Origin: an uncultured Porphyromonadaceae bacterium
GTDB taxonomy: Bacteria; Bacteroidota; Bacteroidia; Bacteroidales; Coprobacteraceae
Direction of reading: 5' to 3'
NCBI GenBank assembly: GCA_900545915.1
Contig: URAV01000022.1
Coordinates: 1 to 58,109 of the forward strand
DNA length: 58,109 bases
This document shows, piece by piece, positions 18,788-28,272 of the stretch. A program made the position numbers and the translations under genes. The notes below the pieces were generated by a model. That model did not search any database and had not been told where the DNA came from. It worked only from the letters and a program-made list of their open reading frames with translations. Within the stretch, counting starts at the first letter, position 1, and the number at the start of each line of letters is the position of its first letter.

Positions 18788-19732
18788 ATGGAAAACCGGA
18801 TCGAAATACAGCAATATATTCCGGCTTTACAGCCTGAATGGGATTGTTTTATTGCAAATTCCAGAAACGGGACGTTTCTTTTTTTTCGGAACTATATGGA
18901 TTATCATTCAGACAGGTTTATCGATAATTCTTTATTGTTTCGTTATAGAGGGAAGTTGATCGCCGTGTTACCTGCTAATCGGGAGGGCGATATTCTTTGG
19001 TCTCATCAGGGATTGACATACGGAGGTTTGATATTGTCTTCAAAATGTACGGCAGATAGGGTATTGGGTATTTTTTCTCTGTTGTCTTCTTGGCTGTCGG
19101 AACGGGGCTTTTCTAAATTAGTGTATAAATGTATTCCGGATATTTATCATCGGTATCCCTCACAGGAGGATTTATATGCATTGTTCAGGAATAATGCAAG
19201 GCTGGTTGCCCGTAATCTTTCGACGACGGTTTCTCTTTCATGCAGGATGCCTTTCAGTCAGTTACGCCGACGAGGAATAAGAAAAGCCTTATCTTTTGGA
19301 ATTACCGTGCAGGAATCTTCTGATTTAGAAAGTTTCTGGCAAGTATTATCAGAAAATTTGTCGGATCGTTATCATAAGCGACCGGTGCATACTGTGGAAG
19401 AAATATCCCTTCTGAGGAGTCGTTTCCCGAATAATATACGGTTATTTACAGCCTGTAAGGGAGAACGGGTTGTCGCCGGTTGTGTAATTTTCGAAATGGA
19501 TAAGTGGGTTCATTCGCAATATATATCCGCATCTTCTGAAGGAAAAGAGCTCGGAGCTCTCGACTTGTTGTTCCATTATTTGATTACCGATCGTTATTCA
19601 GACAGGGAGGTCTTTGATTTTGGACAATCTACGGAGGATAAAGGATACTTCCTTAATTCCGGATTGATCGCTCAAAAAGAGGGATTCGGAGGGCGAGGAA
19701 TCGTATATGATACGTATGAATTGAGTTGGTAA
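18788..19732 (+). CDS. FemAB/GNAT-like acyltransferase
   Basis: 314 residues with two GNAT-like halves. The N-terminal part shows PALQPEWDCFIANSRNGTFL and the C-terminal part FTACKGERVVAGCVIFEM, followed by LGALDLLFHYLI and VFDFGQSTEDKGYFLNSGL, the FDFGGS-like motif of FemAB-related (Acetyltransf_6) proteins. Such proteins transfer amino acids or acyl groups, often onto cell-wall or surface-polysaccharide precursors. It stands between the EnvC-like gene and the glycan cluster, so it could act on peptidoglycan or on the glycan. No signal peptide is seen, so it is cytoplasmic. The acceptor is unknown. Confidence 0.78.
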   Translation: MENRIEIQQYIPALQPEWDCFIANSRNGTFLFFRNYMDYHSDRFIDNSLLFRYRGKLIAVLPANREGDILWSHQGLTYGGLILSSKCTADRVLGIFSLLSSWLSERGFSKLVYKCIPDIYHRYPSQEDLYALFRNNARLVARNLSTTVSLSCRMPFSQLRRRGIRKALSFGITVQESSDLESFWQVLSENLSDRYHKRPVHTVEEISLLRSRFPNNIRLFTACKGERVVAGCVIFEMDKWVHSQYISASSEGKELGALDLLFHYLITDRYSDREVFDFGQSTEDKGYFLNSGLIAQKEGFGGRGIVYDTYELSW

Positions 19733-19759
19733 CCGAAGATTAACCTTGAATTTAAACGA

Positions 19760-21493
19760 ATGGGCAGAAAGAGTGATATGATATTGGCGATCGAGAAAAT
19801 ACCGCAGTGGGTATTTTTATCGATTTTGTTCTTATTTCGGCTCATATTTATTCCACAAGGCCTTGATTTTGCCGATGAAGGTTTCTTTATGACATTTTAT
19901 CAACAGATTTTTAATGATCCTGAATCGGTGACGTATGCATTTATGTATTGGTTTGCGGGGATATTAGGAGGATCGCTTTATTCTCTATTTCCTGACGGCG
20001 GCTTGTTACTGATGCGTTTTGCCGGAGTTTTGATAATTATCTTGACAGCGGCGTTTACTTGCCGTATTTTAAAACCGTACTTGCCGCTTTGGGCTGTCCG
20101 TGTCGGGGTTGCTATGGCTGTTCTGTACATTTTTGATGATGTGTCGAGCCTTTATTATAACAATGTCAGCGCATTATTATATGTATGTGGTATAGGCTTG
20201 CTGTTGAAGGGTATGCGTTCTGAAAATAATAAAGGTTGGATTATCGGGGCGGGAATGGCGTTTGCAGTAAATGCATTTACCCGTATTCCGAATATTCTCG
20301 GAGTTTTATTTATTTTGATGATTCTTTATGAGGCATGGATTTTTCGAAAAAGAATGAAGTGGACTGTTCGAGTCATGGCTTACTTTTTGACGGGATATTT
20401 TCTGACATTCTTTTTAGTCTTTTCGTTCATGTGGAAAGCCGGACATTTACAACCTTTCTTTACATGTCTCGATTGGATATTTCATATAGGTCGATCTTCT
20501 GGGAGCTCTCATAATGTTTATTCGATGTTCAGGACAACAGCCGGACAATATTTAGAAATAGGGTTTACCGGTCTGTTTTTTGCGCTTTGGGGTACGACGT
20601 TCTTTTATTTAATAAAAAGATACCGAAATAGAGTATTCGTCAAAATGATCGGTATCTCTGCAGTTCTTGTTCTTTCTTTGTTCCTATATTTTTATGGAGC
20701 TTTATATTTGCTCTATTTCCTTTCGTTAGCTACGGTCCTGTTTATATTGTGGAAAGAACCTCCAGTAATAAAAACAGTGGCTTTTGCTGCCGGGATGTTC
20801 TTGATCGTTCAACCTTTGGGGAGTGACGGAGCTGTTGATCTCGTGGGCAGATTTTCGATGTTTTTGACTTTGCCGTTGGTTGTAGCTTATTCGGAAAAGG
20901 AGGTTCGGGAGCTGCCGGTTTCGAGGGGGATTTCAAATCGTATGTTGAGAAAAACGGGATCGATTTTGTTGATATTGTTTGTCTGTCTATCGGTTCAGAG
21001 ACATATAAGTTATACCTATTTCGATCAAGGATCGCGTTTTAAGAAAATCTATTCGGTCGATCATCCCTTTTTAAGGGGAATTTATACTTCTCAAAAAAGA
21101 GCTTCTGTATCTCAGGAAGTGCTTTCTGCATTGGGCGGATATGTCTCGGAGGGAGACTATACGTTGATTTATGATAACTCTCCGATGTTGCATTATTTAA
21201 CACGGACAAAACCTTATGCTTATAATCCGTGGCTCTATTTATACGATAAGGATCTGTTGGAAGGAGCTTTGTCCCGTGCCGGTAGAGAGCGTCAGGATCT
21301 TCCGGTAGTCGTGCTTCAGAAATTCAAAGGACTGTGGATCGATTGGCCGGATGGTTATTCGGATGATTATATGGCAAATAATGCGAATAAGGGAAAGAAT
21401 CTTCTGATAAATAGCTTTTTGCAAAAGAATAAATACCTTAAGGTTTGGACTGACGGTTATTATGAAATTTGGTTTCCGGAATATGAAAAATAA
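19760..21493 (+). CDS. Polytopic membrane protein, GT-C-like glycosyltransferase candidate
   Basis: 577 residues with roughly 10-12 hydrophobic segments between residues 15 and 425 and a soluble C-terminal domain of about 150 residues. The first loop reads LDFADEGFF, resembling the acidic DE motif in the first external loop of GT-C enzymes (ArnT/PMT families), which use polyprenyl-phosphate sugars. The large C-terminal extracytoplasmic domain also fits GT-C. No family was firmly recognised. Its position between the FemAB-like and flippase genes supports modification of the exported glycan on the periplasmic side of the membrane. Confidence 0.65.
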   Translation: MGRKSDMILAIEKIPQWVFLSILFLFRLIFIPQGLDFADEGFFMTFYQQIFNDPESVTYAFMYWFAGILGGSLYSLFPDGGLLLMRFAGVLIIILTAAFTCRILKPYLPLWAVRVGVAMAVLYIFDDVSSLYYNNVSALLYVCGIGLLLKGMRSENNKGWIIGAGMAFAVNAFTRIPNILGVLFILMILYEAWIFRKRMKWTVRVMAYFLTGYFLTFFLVFSFMWKAGHLQPFFTCLDWIFHIGRSSGSSHNVYSMFRTTAGQYLEIGFTGLFFALWGTTFFYLIKRYRNRVFVKMIGISAVLVLSLFLYFYGALYLLYFLSLATVLFILWKEPPVIKTVAFAAGMFLIVQPLGSDGAVDLVGRFSMFLTLPLVVAYSEKEVRELPVSRGISNRMLRKTGSILLILFVCLSVQRHISYTYFDQGSRFKKIYSVDHPFLRGIYTSQKRASVSQEVLSALGGYVSEGDYTLIYDNSPMLHYLTRTKPYAYNPWLYLYDKDLLEGALSRAGRERQDLPVVVLQKFKGLWIDWPDGYSDDYMANNANKGKNLLINSFLQKNKYLKVWTDGYYEIWFPEYEK

Positions 21494-21502
21494 AATAGAA
21501 TA

Positions 21503-22993
21503 ATGTCAGAAAAGGACTCTGTTTCAACATATCGACGCATTGTAAAATCTACCGGATTATTCGGCGGAGTACAGCTTATCGGCATTATTTGTTCTTTTGT
21601 GAAAGTAAAGTTTATTGCAATATGGCTGGGAGCGGAGGGGGTAGGTATTATAAATTTATATAATGCTGCGCTTGAGATGATTACAGCCGTTACCGGACTG
21701 GGTTTGCGTCAAAGTACGGTACGGGATGTTTCGAAAGCCGTGTCGCAGAAAAACGAACACAGGTTGTCGGAGGTGATAACTGTCGTTCGGCGCTGGTCTT
21801 GGTTTGTGGGTTTGGCCGGGGCTGTGGTCGTTTTGTCGTTTGCTCCTTTATTGAGTCGTTTGACTTTCGACAACGATCGGCATATCTGGGGGTTCGTTTG
21901 GCTTTCATGCGCTTTGCTTTTCAATGCCCTGTCTTCAGGAGAACAGGCTGTCTTACAGGGATTGGGACAGATAAAGGTTCTTGCGAAAAGCAGTGTTTGG
22001 GGGGCTGTCGTCGCATTATTGTTGTCTCTGCCGATGTATTATTTTTGGCGTATAGAAGGTATTGTGCCGTCTTTGATTCTTGTTGCTCTGACAAGTTTGT
22101 TTTTTGCGTGGATTTATAGCCGGAAAATACCGGTACAAGCAGCCAAATTGTCGGTAGGAGAAACATGGAATAGGGGAAAGCCCATGGTTATGCTCGGTAT
22201 TTATATGACAGTAAGCGGTTTTGTAACGACATTATTGAATTATCTTTTTATCGCTTGGCTCAATGCTCATTCCGGAGTTGCGGATGTCGGGTATTATACT
22301 TCCGGATATACTTTGATAACTCGTTACGTCGGATTGGTTTTTACGGCTATGGGAACAGAATATTATCCTCGTTTGGCTGCAATAGCCGATGACCGGAAAC
22401 TGGTCGGAGAACAGGTGTCGAGACAGGCTGAAGCCTCGTTGCTTATTTTGTTGCCTATCGTCTGTCTGTTTCTTGTCTGTCAGTCTTGGATTATCAGGAT
22501 TCTTTATACGACAGATTTTTTGCGGATAGGGGATTATATATCGTGGGCGATTATAGGGGTTTTGTTTAAGGCGGTCTCGTGGACTATGGGGTTTGTGCTG
22601 CTTGCAAGAGGTGCGGGAAAGTTATTCATGATTACGGAATTTCTTTCAGATGCAGTGTCTTTTGTTCTGAATATAACGGCATATATGTTTTGGGGACTTG
22701 AAGGAATCGGCATCGCTTATTTGATGAGTTTTTTTCTTTACGGAACAGGTATGTGGTTTTTGTGCCGGCGATATTATAAATTGAAATTCGAGCATTCGTT
22801 TTATCGGGTGCTGATGGCTGTGCTTTCGATTTGTCTGCCCGTATTCGCATTCTGTCGGTTCGGACAAACCGGTTGGTATATGTTAGCAGCATGGTTGTTT
22901 ACGGGCATGTCAGTGATTTATTCGATAACGATGCTGAAAAAGAGACTCGGTTGGAGGATATTGAATAAACCGGACGGAAATGGTGATAAATAA
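21503..22993 (+). CDS. Wzx-like O-antigen/polysaccharide flippase
   Basis: 496 residues with about 12-14 hydrophobic helices and the typical MATE/MOP start (STGLFGGVQLIGIICSFVKVKFIAIWLGAEGVGIINLYNA) of O-antigen translocases. Wzx proteins flip undecaprenyl-linked oligosaccharides across the inner membrane. The gene starts 9 bp after the GT-C-like gene and ends 8 bp before a GT2 gene, so these genes form one unit. No Wzy polymerase is recognised in the window; the repeat unit may be transferred singly, or the polymerase may lie elsewhere. Confidence 0.9.
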   Translation: MSEKDSVSTYRRIVKSTGLFGGVQLIGIICSFVKVKFIAIWLGAEGVGIINLYNAALEMITAVTGLGLRQSTVRDVSKAVSQKNEHRLSEVITVVRRWSWFVGLAGAVVVLSFAPLLSRLTFDNDRHIWGFVWLSCALLFNALSSGEQAVLQGLGQIKVLAKSSVWGAVVALLLSLPMYYFWRIEGIVPSLILVALTSLFFAWIYSRKIPVQAAKLSVGETWNRGKPMVMLGIYMTVSGFVTTLLNYLFIAWLNAHSGVADVGYYTSGYTLITRYVGLVFTAMGTEYYPRLAAIADDRKLVGEQVSRQAEASLLILLPIVCLFLVCQSWIIRILYTTDFLRIGDYISWAIIGVLFKAVSWTMGFVLLARGAGKLFMITEFLSDAVSFVLNITAYMFWGLEGIGIAYLMSFFLYGTGMWFLCRRYYKLKFEHSFYRVLMAVLSICLPVFAFCRFGQTGWYMLAAWLFTGMSVIYSITMLKKRLGWRILNKPDGNGDK

Positions 22994-23001
22994 ATTGATA
23001 T

Positions 23002-23967
23002 ATGGTAAGGTTATCGATAATTATACCGGTATATAATGGCGAGGAGTACATAGACCGCTGCCTGCAAAGTTGTTTGCGGCAAGACATCCCTGCCGATAGC
23101 TATGAAATTATTGTCGTAGATGACGGTTCGACCGATAGCAGTAATGTCATCTTATCACGTTATGCGATGGAGCATGCCAACGTTGTCGTATTGACTCAGA
23201 ACAATAAAAAACAAGGAGCAGCCCGTAATTACGGATTGAGCAGGGCTCAGGGTGAATATATTTGGTTTGTGGATAGTGACGATTGGATAGAAGACAATTG
23301 TTTGGGACGTTTGTTGGCATTGTTCGATGATCGAGGAGTCGAAGTATTGGCGATAGATCGTATAAATACCGATGGAAAGAGTTTTCAGGAAAAATTTAGA
23401 AGTACACCTGCCGATAAAATTTTTTCCGGACTCGATTTTTTCAAAGTATTGAATAATAATCTGGCCATTTGCCTCTATTTGTGGCGTCGTGAATTACTGT
23501 TACGCCATAAGTTACGTTTTGTAGAAGGAATTGTACATGAGGATACTGAATTTATTCCTCGTGCGCTCTTTTATGCTAAATCGGTTTTATATAGTCGCTA
23601 TCCTGTTTATTATGTATATTGCCGTCCGGGTTCGACAACCCGAAAAGCATCTTTGCAACGTTGTCTCGATTTGGTAACGGTAGCTGAACGTTTGATCGTT
23701 TTCGGTAAAGAGCATAACAAGATTGCATTGTATATAAATCGTATAGTGGGAGCATGTATATGTACGGCGGTGCGGTCGAGCGATAGCCTGTCTTTGAGTG
23801 AACGAAAAGTATTTTATACACATATATCGGCGTATAAAATATCATTTTGTAGAGTATTATATCGTCGCGGAGGATGTAAAAATAAGATAGAAGGTTTTCT
23901 TTTTTATATAAGTCCGAGACTATACAATTGGGCTGATCGATGGGTAGGTCGCTTGAAAAAACGGTAA
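23002..23967 (+). CDS. Glycosyltransferase family 2
   Basis: 321 residues with a GT-A fold. Seen are the nucleotide-binding start LSIIIPVYNGEEYIDRCLQS, VDDGSTDSSNVI, the acceptor-side QGAARNYGLSRAQGEYIWFVDSDDW with the metal-binding DSD, and a catalytic-region EGIVHEDTEF. This inverting transferase probably adds a sugar from a nucleotide donor to the lipid-linked glycan in the cytoplasm. It abuts the next gene with no intergenic space. Confidence 0.92.
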   Translation: MVRLSIIIPVYNGEEYIDRCLQSCLRQDIPADSYEIIVVDDGSTDSSNVILSRYAMEHANVVVLTQNNKKQGAARNYGLSRAQGEYIWFVDSDDWIEDNCLGRLLALFDDRGVEVLAIDRINTDGKSFQEKFRSTPADKIFSGLDFFKVLNNNLAICLYLWRRELLLRHKLRFVEGIVHEDTEFIPRALFYAKSVLYSRYPVYYVYCRPGSTTRKASLQRCLDLVTVAERLIVFGKEHNKIALYINRIVGACICTAVRSSDSLSLSERKVFYTHISAYKISFCRVLYRRGGCKNKIEGFLFYISPRLYNWADRWVGRLKKR

Positions 23968-24798
23968 ATGAAATTAAAAGTTATGGTATTACATGTTTTG
24001 GTTTGTACGCTGGACGATGGAATAACACGAGTACCGCATTTATTGAAACCCGAGCGGGAAGATATACGTTATGTTATTTCTTTTCAGTATAGCGATGAGA
24101 AATTTCTTTCGCTTATTCCCGATGCATTGAGGCGGAAAGATGTACGGATAGTTACTTTACCGGGTAGGGGGCTATGCCGAAACCGCAATCATGCGATGTC
24201 GTTTGTCAATGATGGAATCGCACTTATTGCCGATGACGATCTCTTTTATTTTGAAGATACGTTCGATACGATTTTAGAAACTTTTCGATCTCACACAGAG
24301 ATAGATCTTGCATTCTTTAAAACAAAGACTCCTGACGGAGAGCCGGAATATAAAAAATATCCTTTAGTAGAGAAATCTTATACTCGATGGAAAGGGTATG
24401 CTCCGAGTTCTATTGAAATAGCTTTTAGAGTGGAAACGGTGAAGCGAAAGGGAATATGGTTTGACGAACGGTTCGGGTTGGGAAGTGCCCGGTTATCCGG
24501 AGGAGAAGAACTTATGTTTGTCGATGCCTGTTTGAAACAAGGGTTGCAAGCCCGTTTTTTCCCTAAATATATTGTTCTTCATCCATGCATGTCTAATGGC
24601 GATAGCAGTGCTTTTACTTTGCGTGCGGCAATGACTATGGGGGCGTTGTGCCACCACTTTAAGGGCTGGTTGGCTTTCCCGGCAATGGTGAAATTTACTT
24701 GGCAGGCTTTCAGAAAAGGAGAAAAACGACCGGTATCGCTTTTCAAATACTATATTTGGCTTGTTAAGGGTATTTTATACGAACGTGCGACGAGATAG
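23968..24798 (+). CDS. Glycosyltransferase family 2-like (GT-A) protein
   Basis: 276 residues. The nucleotide-sugar pocket is recognisable but divergent: GRGLCRNRNHAMSFVNDGIALIADDDLFYFEDTF carries the DDD metal-binding triad, and GSARLSGGEELMFVDACL is the ED-like catalytic segment. The N-terminal strand (VMVLHVLVCTLDDGI) is atypical for GT2. It starts directly after the preceding GT2 stop codon and ends at the convergent GT4 gene, with one base between. The donor and acceptor are unknown. Confidence 0.8.
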   Translation: MKLKVMVLHVLVCTLDDGITRVPHLLKPEREDIRYVISFQYSDEKFLSLIPDALRRKDVRIVTLPGRGLCRNRNHAMSFVNDGIALIADDDLFYFEDTFDTILETFRSHTEIDLAFFKTKTPDGEPEYKKYPLVEKSYTRWKGYAPSSIEIAFRVETVKRKGIWFDERFGLGSARLSGGEELMFVDACLKQGLQARFFPKYIVLHPCMSNGDSSAFTLRAAMTMGALCHHFKGWLAFPAMVKFTWQAFRKGEKRPVSLFKYYIWLVKGILYERATR

Positions 24799-24799
24799 A

Positions 24800-25903
24800 T
24801 TATCGGGATTCCCAGAAATGAAGATATTCGCTGGCTACTTTGATGTGATCATGATGTTTTTCTACAAAGCGGCGGCTGTCTAAAGATAATTGTTCTAACA
24901 ATTCCCGATGCATTATCAATGACCGAGCTTTTTGGTAAATGTCCTGTTCGTCCGGTAAAACATTGATAATAGGTCTGTTTTCTTGCTCTCCCATGAGATC
25001 GTACATTTCCGGCTCTCCTCCGCCGATAACGATCAACCCTTTCGCCATAGCGATCAACCCGTTCATACCTGGAGTATATGAATATAGTTGGTCGAACAGA
25101 ATATCGGAGTTGTACATCATTTGCTTATATTCTTGATAAGGGACAGAGACGGCTTTAGCCATTTTTACTATATCCGGATAATCTTCTGCCAGCTTTTGCA
25201 ATACATTGAGCATTCGGTCTGTCCCTTTTAATTCATTGCGGTCTTTTTGTATTCCGATAAAAAATTGTACCTGTTCGGGGTATTTCGGAATGTTCCGTAG
25301 CGGGTGTTCTTGCAGATTTATCGGTAACGGCAAGTATTTCGCTTTTTCTTTGAATTCAGAATAATAGGGAATATAATATTCATATAGGCAGCATGATATT
25401 CCGTTTGCTTCTTCTGCCATTTTTTTATTTATTTCGGCTTTTTCGCCGGATATCCATTCCCGGATAATCTTTTCATTATTCGGAATATATGTGTTGAAAC
25501 GGTCTCCTATATAAAAGTCCGAATATCTGAATGTTTTTTTATCGAGACAATATTTTACCCAATAGTGGTCTGTCCCGAAAGCTCCTAAAAATATCTTCTT
25601 GTTGTGTCTTTTGAGAAATTTGAAAATATGATAGCAAGAACTTGCCTTGAGATCGAGAAAGCAGGGATTTTTTATTTGTACGATATCGTATCCTGTCAGG
25701 TCTTTCAGATGGTATATGAGCGACCCTGCATAGCGTAACGTGTCGGAAAGATTGTAACTTTTACGTTTCAGAGAGATGTCACGATTGTTATTCATCCATA
25801 CGCTGCCGTCGGATATGACTGTAACTTGATGCCCAAGGGATCGGAGACCTTCGGCCAATGTCCAATGCAAATTGCTGGCTTCCCCTAATAGCAGTATTTT
25901 CAT
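24800..25903 (-). CDS. Glycosyltransferase family 4 (GT-B)
   Basis: 367 residues from the ATG at 25903 (an ATG two codons upstream at 25909 also exists). The N-terminus MKILLLGEASNLHWTLAEGLRSLGHQVTVIS is a GT-B Rossmann start. The C-terminal half contains KGTDRMLNVLQKL, a PYQEYKQMMYNSDILFDQ segment and the donor-site GMNGLIAMAKGLIVIGGGEPE with the E of the EX7E motif. It is the only minus-strand gene of the glycan cluster, convergent with the GT2-like gene and divergent from the next GT2, with its own candidate promoter at 25923-25930. Confidence 0.85.
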   Translation of the reverse strand: MKILLLGEASNLHWTLAEGLRSLGHQVTVISDGSVWMNNNRDISLKRKSYNLSDTLRYAGSLIYHLKDLTGYDIVQIKNPCFLDLKASSCYHIFKFLKRHNKKIFLGAFGTDHYWVKYCLDKKTFRYSDFYIGDRFNTYIPNNEKIIREWISGEKAEINKKMAEEANGISCCLYEYYIPYYSEFKEKAKYLPLPINLQEHPLRNIPKYPEQVQFFIGIQKDRNELKGTDRMLNVLQKLAEDYPDIVKMAKAVSVPYQEYKQMMYNSDILFDQLYSYTPGMNGLIAMAKGLIVIGGGEPEMYDLMGEQENRPIINVLPDEQDIYQKARSLIMHRELLEQLSLDSRRFVEKHHDHIKVASEYLHFWESR

Positions 25904-25922
25904 AAACATCCCGATTGATTGA

Positions 25923-25930
25923 CAAAGATA
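25923..25930 (-). promoter_or_regulatory. Candidate -7 promoter element for the GT4 gene
   Basis: The minus strand reads TATCTTTG (TAnnTTTG) about 20 bp before the ATG at 25903, giving a very short leader. A weak TTCC rather than TTTG sits at the -33 position. Confidence 0.4.
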
Positions 25931-25995
25931 GCTTTTTTATTCAGCTTATGGGAAAGTCGTGAAAAAAATGTATCTTCGTTTCCAAATCCTGAGTT

Positions 25996-27006
25996 ATGCT
26001 TGAGATCAGTATTATTATTCCCGTTTATAACGCGGAATCCTATATAGAGAGATGTTTGCAAAGTATTGTATCTTCTACAGTTCCGGAGGGTAGTTATGAG
26101 ATTATAGCGGTAGATGACAGTTCTTCGGATCGGAGTTTGGAAGTGTTGCAGAAGATGGAAGAACAAATACCGCAGTTGCACGTTTATCATCGACGCAAAG
26201 CCGGTCCGGGAGGAGCTCGGAATTTGGGGCTGAATTATGCTAAAGGCCGTTATATCATGTTCGTCGATGCCGATGATTATATCAATACGGCATCTTTTTC
26301 TCATTTGTTGTCTTTGCTGATTTCTCAATATGAACAGGATATTATCGGGTTCGATTATTTAAAAATCGATTCGGAAGGAAACGAGAAACCGTATAGTAAC
26401 CAATTGTTTCCTTATTGCAGGGAGATGTCCGGTGCAGAATATATGAATATGCAGCAACCGTTGGGTATTCTTTGGGGATATTTTTTTAATCGAAGGTTTG
26501 TGCTTAAAAATAACTTGAAATTTCAGGAAAAAATAGCACATTCGGATGAGGATTTTGTATCACGGGCATTTTGTGTTGCCGAGACGGTTACGTTTTTACC
26601 GGTGTTGCTTTATTATTACTGTTATAATAGTGAATCTGTAATCAATAAACAGGGAAAAGAATATGAAGAAAAGCGCTTTTATGATCATCTGAAAGTGATT
26701 GACGGATTAAGTATTTACCGTCAGGAGTTGTCTGATTCTTTTGTCGGAAGCGGATTGGATAGAAAAATAGATTATTTGGTGGTAAGCGTAATCAGGCTGT
26801 TGGTCAGGAAACGCATGGAGGATGAATTTATTAAAATGTGCCTGAGTTTTTTTACAGAAATAAATCTGTATCCTTTGCCTTATCGCAGATATGATTGGAA
26901 GTATTCTTTTTTCAGGATTCTTACATATACTCCGAAACGAGTTTTGTGGTGGAAAAGACATGCTGATATGCCGCTTGTCGGAAAAATAGCGGCGAAAATC
27001 TTTTAG
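25996..27006 (+). CDS. Glycosyltransferase family 2
   Basis: 336 residues. GT2 motifs are ISIIIPVYNAESYIERCLQS, VDDSSSDRSL, GPGGARNLGLNYAKGRYIMFVDADDYI (DAD metal site) and KIAHSDEDFVSRAF (catalytic ED). It is close to the GT2 gene at 23002, suggesting a related role in adding sugars to a surface polysaccharide. The stop codon TAG at 27004-27006 lies within the left terminus of repeat copy B, so the C-terminus of this protein was set by the repeat. Confidence 0.92.
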   Translation: MLEISIIIPVYNAESYIERCLQSIVSSTVPEGSYEIIAVDDSSSDRSLEVLQKMEEQIPQLHVYHRRKAGPGGARNLGLNYAKGRYIMFVDADDYINTASFSHLLSLLISQYEQDIIGFDYLKIDSEGNEKPYSNQLFPYCREMSGAEYMNMQQPLGILWGYFFNRRFVLKNNLKFQEKIAHSDEDFVSRAFCVAETVTFLPVLLYYYCYNSESVINKQGKEYEEKRFYDHLKVIDGLSIYRQELSDSFVGSGLDRKIDYLVVSVIRLLVRKRMEDEFIKMCLSFFTEINLYPLPYRRYDWKYSFFRILTYTPKRVLWWKRHADMPLVGKIAAKIF

Positions 27007-27182
27007 AACCTGTCTAAATTTTCCAATTAGAAAATATTATCAGGTCATTTTTGCGTTTTCTTTCGGTCTTTTTCCCCGTTTTCCCTCGTCAGATAGCCCG
27101 CTATCCTCCTCCTAAAAACAGAAAAATATCCTCGAAAGAAACTCTCAAATCTGATCCGAGCAAAATTTAGACAGGCTCTAAA
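27003..27182 (-). repeat. MITE-like repeat, copy B (near complete, inverted relative to copy A)
   Basis: This element of about 180 bp ends in TTTAGAACCTGTCTAAAT on the left and ATTTAGACAGGCTCTAAA on the right. The reverse complement matches copy A through GATCAGATTTGAGAGTTTC, TTTCGAGGATATT, GATAGCGGGCTATC, GAAAACGGGGAAAAAGACC and GACCTGATAATATT. It fills the space between the convergent GT2 and M20 genes, and its ends provide the stop codons of both. Confidence 0.88.
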
Positions 27183-28246
27183 GAAAGCCGATCTAATAAT
27201 TTTATGTATAAATCGATTGCTTCTCTGATTTCGCTTTTCAAAATAAATTCGTTTGCCGTGTGTGACCGTGCCGAGTCTCCCGGACCTATTTTTACGGAGG
27301 TAAAAGGCATTAAGGCCTGATCTGAAAGGGTCGGAGATCCGAAAGGTTGCAATCCTAACATTTTTGCCCGTATAATGATCGGATGATTCATTTCAATTCT
27401 TGATGAATTGAGCCTGAAAGATCTGGCTTTCATTTCACAATCGATATTTTTTTGTAGAATAGAAAACGCTTCTTCATTTTTATAGAGTTCGTTTGTCCGA
27501 ACATCAACTACGAAGTCGCAACGGTCGGGTATTACATTATGTTGAGTACCCGCTTGGACTTGTGTAACGTTGAGTTTTACAGCTCCTAATTGTTCTGAAA
27601 CTTTCGGAAATTGAAAATTCCGGAAATTTTCGATTATTTTTAACGCTTTATAAATTGCGTTTTCTCCTTCGTTCCGTGCTGCATGTCCCGATTTGCCATA
27701 TACCGAGCAATCGAGAACCATCAATCCTTTTTCTCCTATGGCGGGTTGCATACCTGTGGGTTCGCCTACTATCGCTAAGGTGATGGGCGGCAGTTCCGGT
27801 AATACGGATTCTATACCGTTTTTCCCTGAAACTTCTTCCTCTGCAGATGCAAGGAAGATGAGATTATAGGGTTGTCGGTTTTCGGTGAGAAAAATGAACA
27901 CATGCAATAAACTTACTAATGATGCACCTGCATCATTACTTCCTAATCCGAAAATTCGATCATCCGTTTCTGTTGCGGTATAAGGCTCTTTTTCCCACCC
28001 GGATACAGGTTTTACTGTGTCGATATGGGAATTGAGCAGGAGGGTAGGACGTTTTTTGTCGAAATGAGGCGAAACAGCCCAGACATTATTCCCTTTTCTG
28101 AAAATTTGATTTTTGTAGGGATAAATGTCCCTTAAATATTGTTCGAGGACATTTGCCGCCTTGTTTTCTTCCCGACTTATGGATGGAATTTCTATAAGTT
28201 CTTTTAGAAGATCGATAGCTTGATAATAAAGTTCGTCTGTGCTCAT
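27167..28246 (-). CDS. M20 family metallo-hydrolase, ArgE-type deacylase of arginine biosynthesis
   Basis: 359 residues. Metal-site motifs are NSHIDTV, GLGSNDAGASL, SAEEEVSGKNG (catalytic/bridging Glu pair), VGEPTGMQPAIGEKGLM, the dimerisation-domain GKSGHAARNEGENAI and a terminal GDSARSHTANEF. M20 enzymes remove acyl groups from amino acids. In Bacteroidetes the equivalent gene acts on N-acyl-citrulline or N-acyl-ornithine in arginine synthesis, and argB lies 3.3 kb away, so this is the likely role. The last codons (SLEPV and stop) come from the end of repeat copy B. A promoter element is present at 28273-28280. Confidence 0.87.
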   Translation of the reverse strand: MSTDELYYQAIDLLKELIEIPSISREENKAANVLEQYLRDIYPYKNQIFRKGNNVWAVSPHFDKKRPTLLLNSHIDTVKPVSGWEKEPYTATETDDRIFGLGSNDAGASLVSLLHVFIFLTENRQPYNLIFLASAEEEVSGKNGIESVLPELPPITLAIVGEPTGMQPAIGEKGLMVLDCSVYGKSGHAARNEGENAIYKALKIIENFRNFQFPKVSEQLGAVKLNVTQVQAGTQHNVIPDRCDFVVDVRTNELYKNEEAFSILQKNIDCEMKARSFRLNSSRIEMNHPIIIRAKMLGLQPFGSPTLSDQALMPFTSVKIGPGDSARSHTANEFILKSEIREAIDLYIKLLDRLSLEPV

Positions 28247-28272
28247 TTAAGCAATCTGTTTGAGTAACTTGG

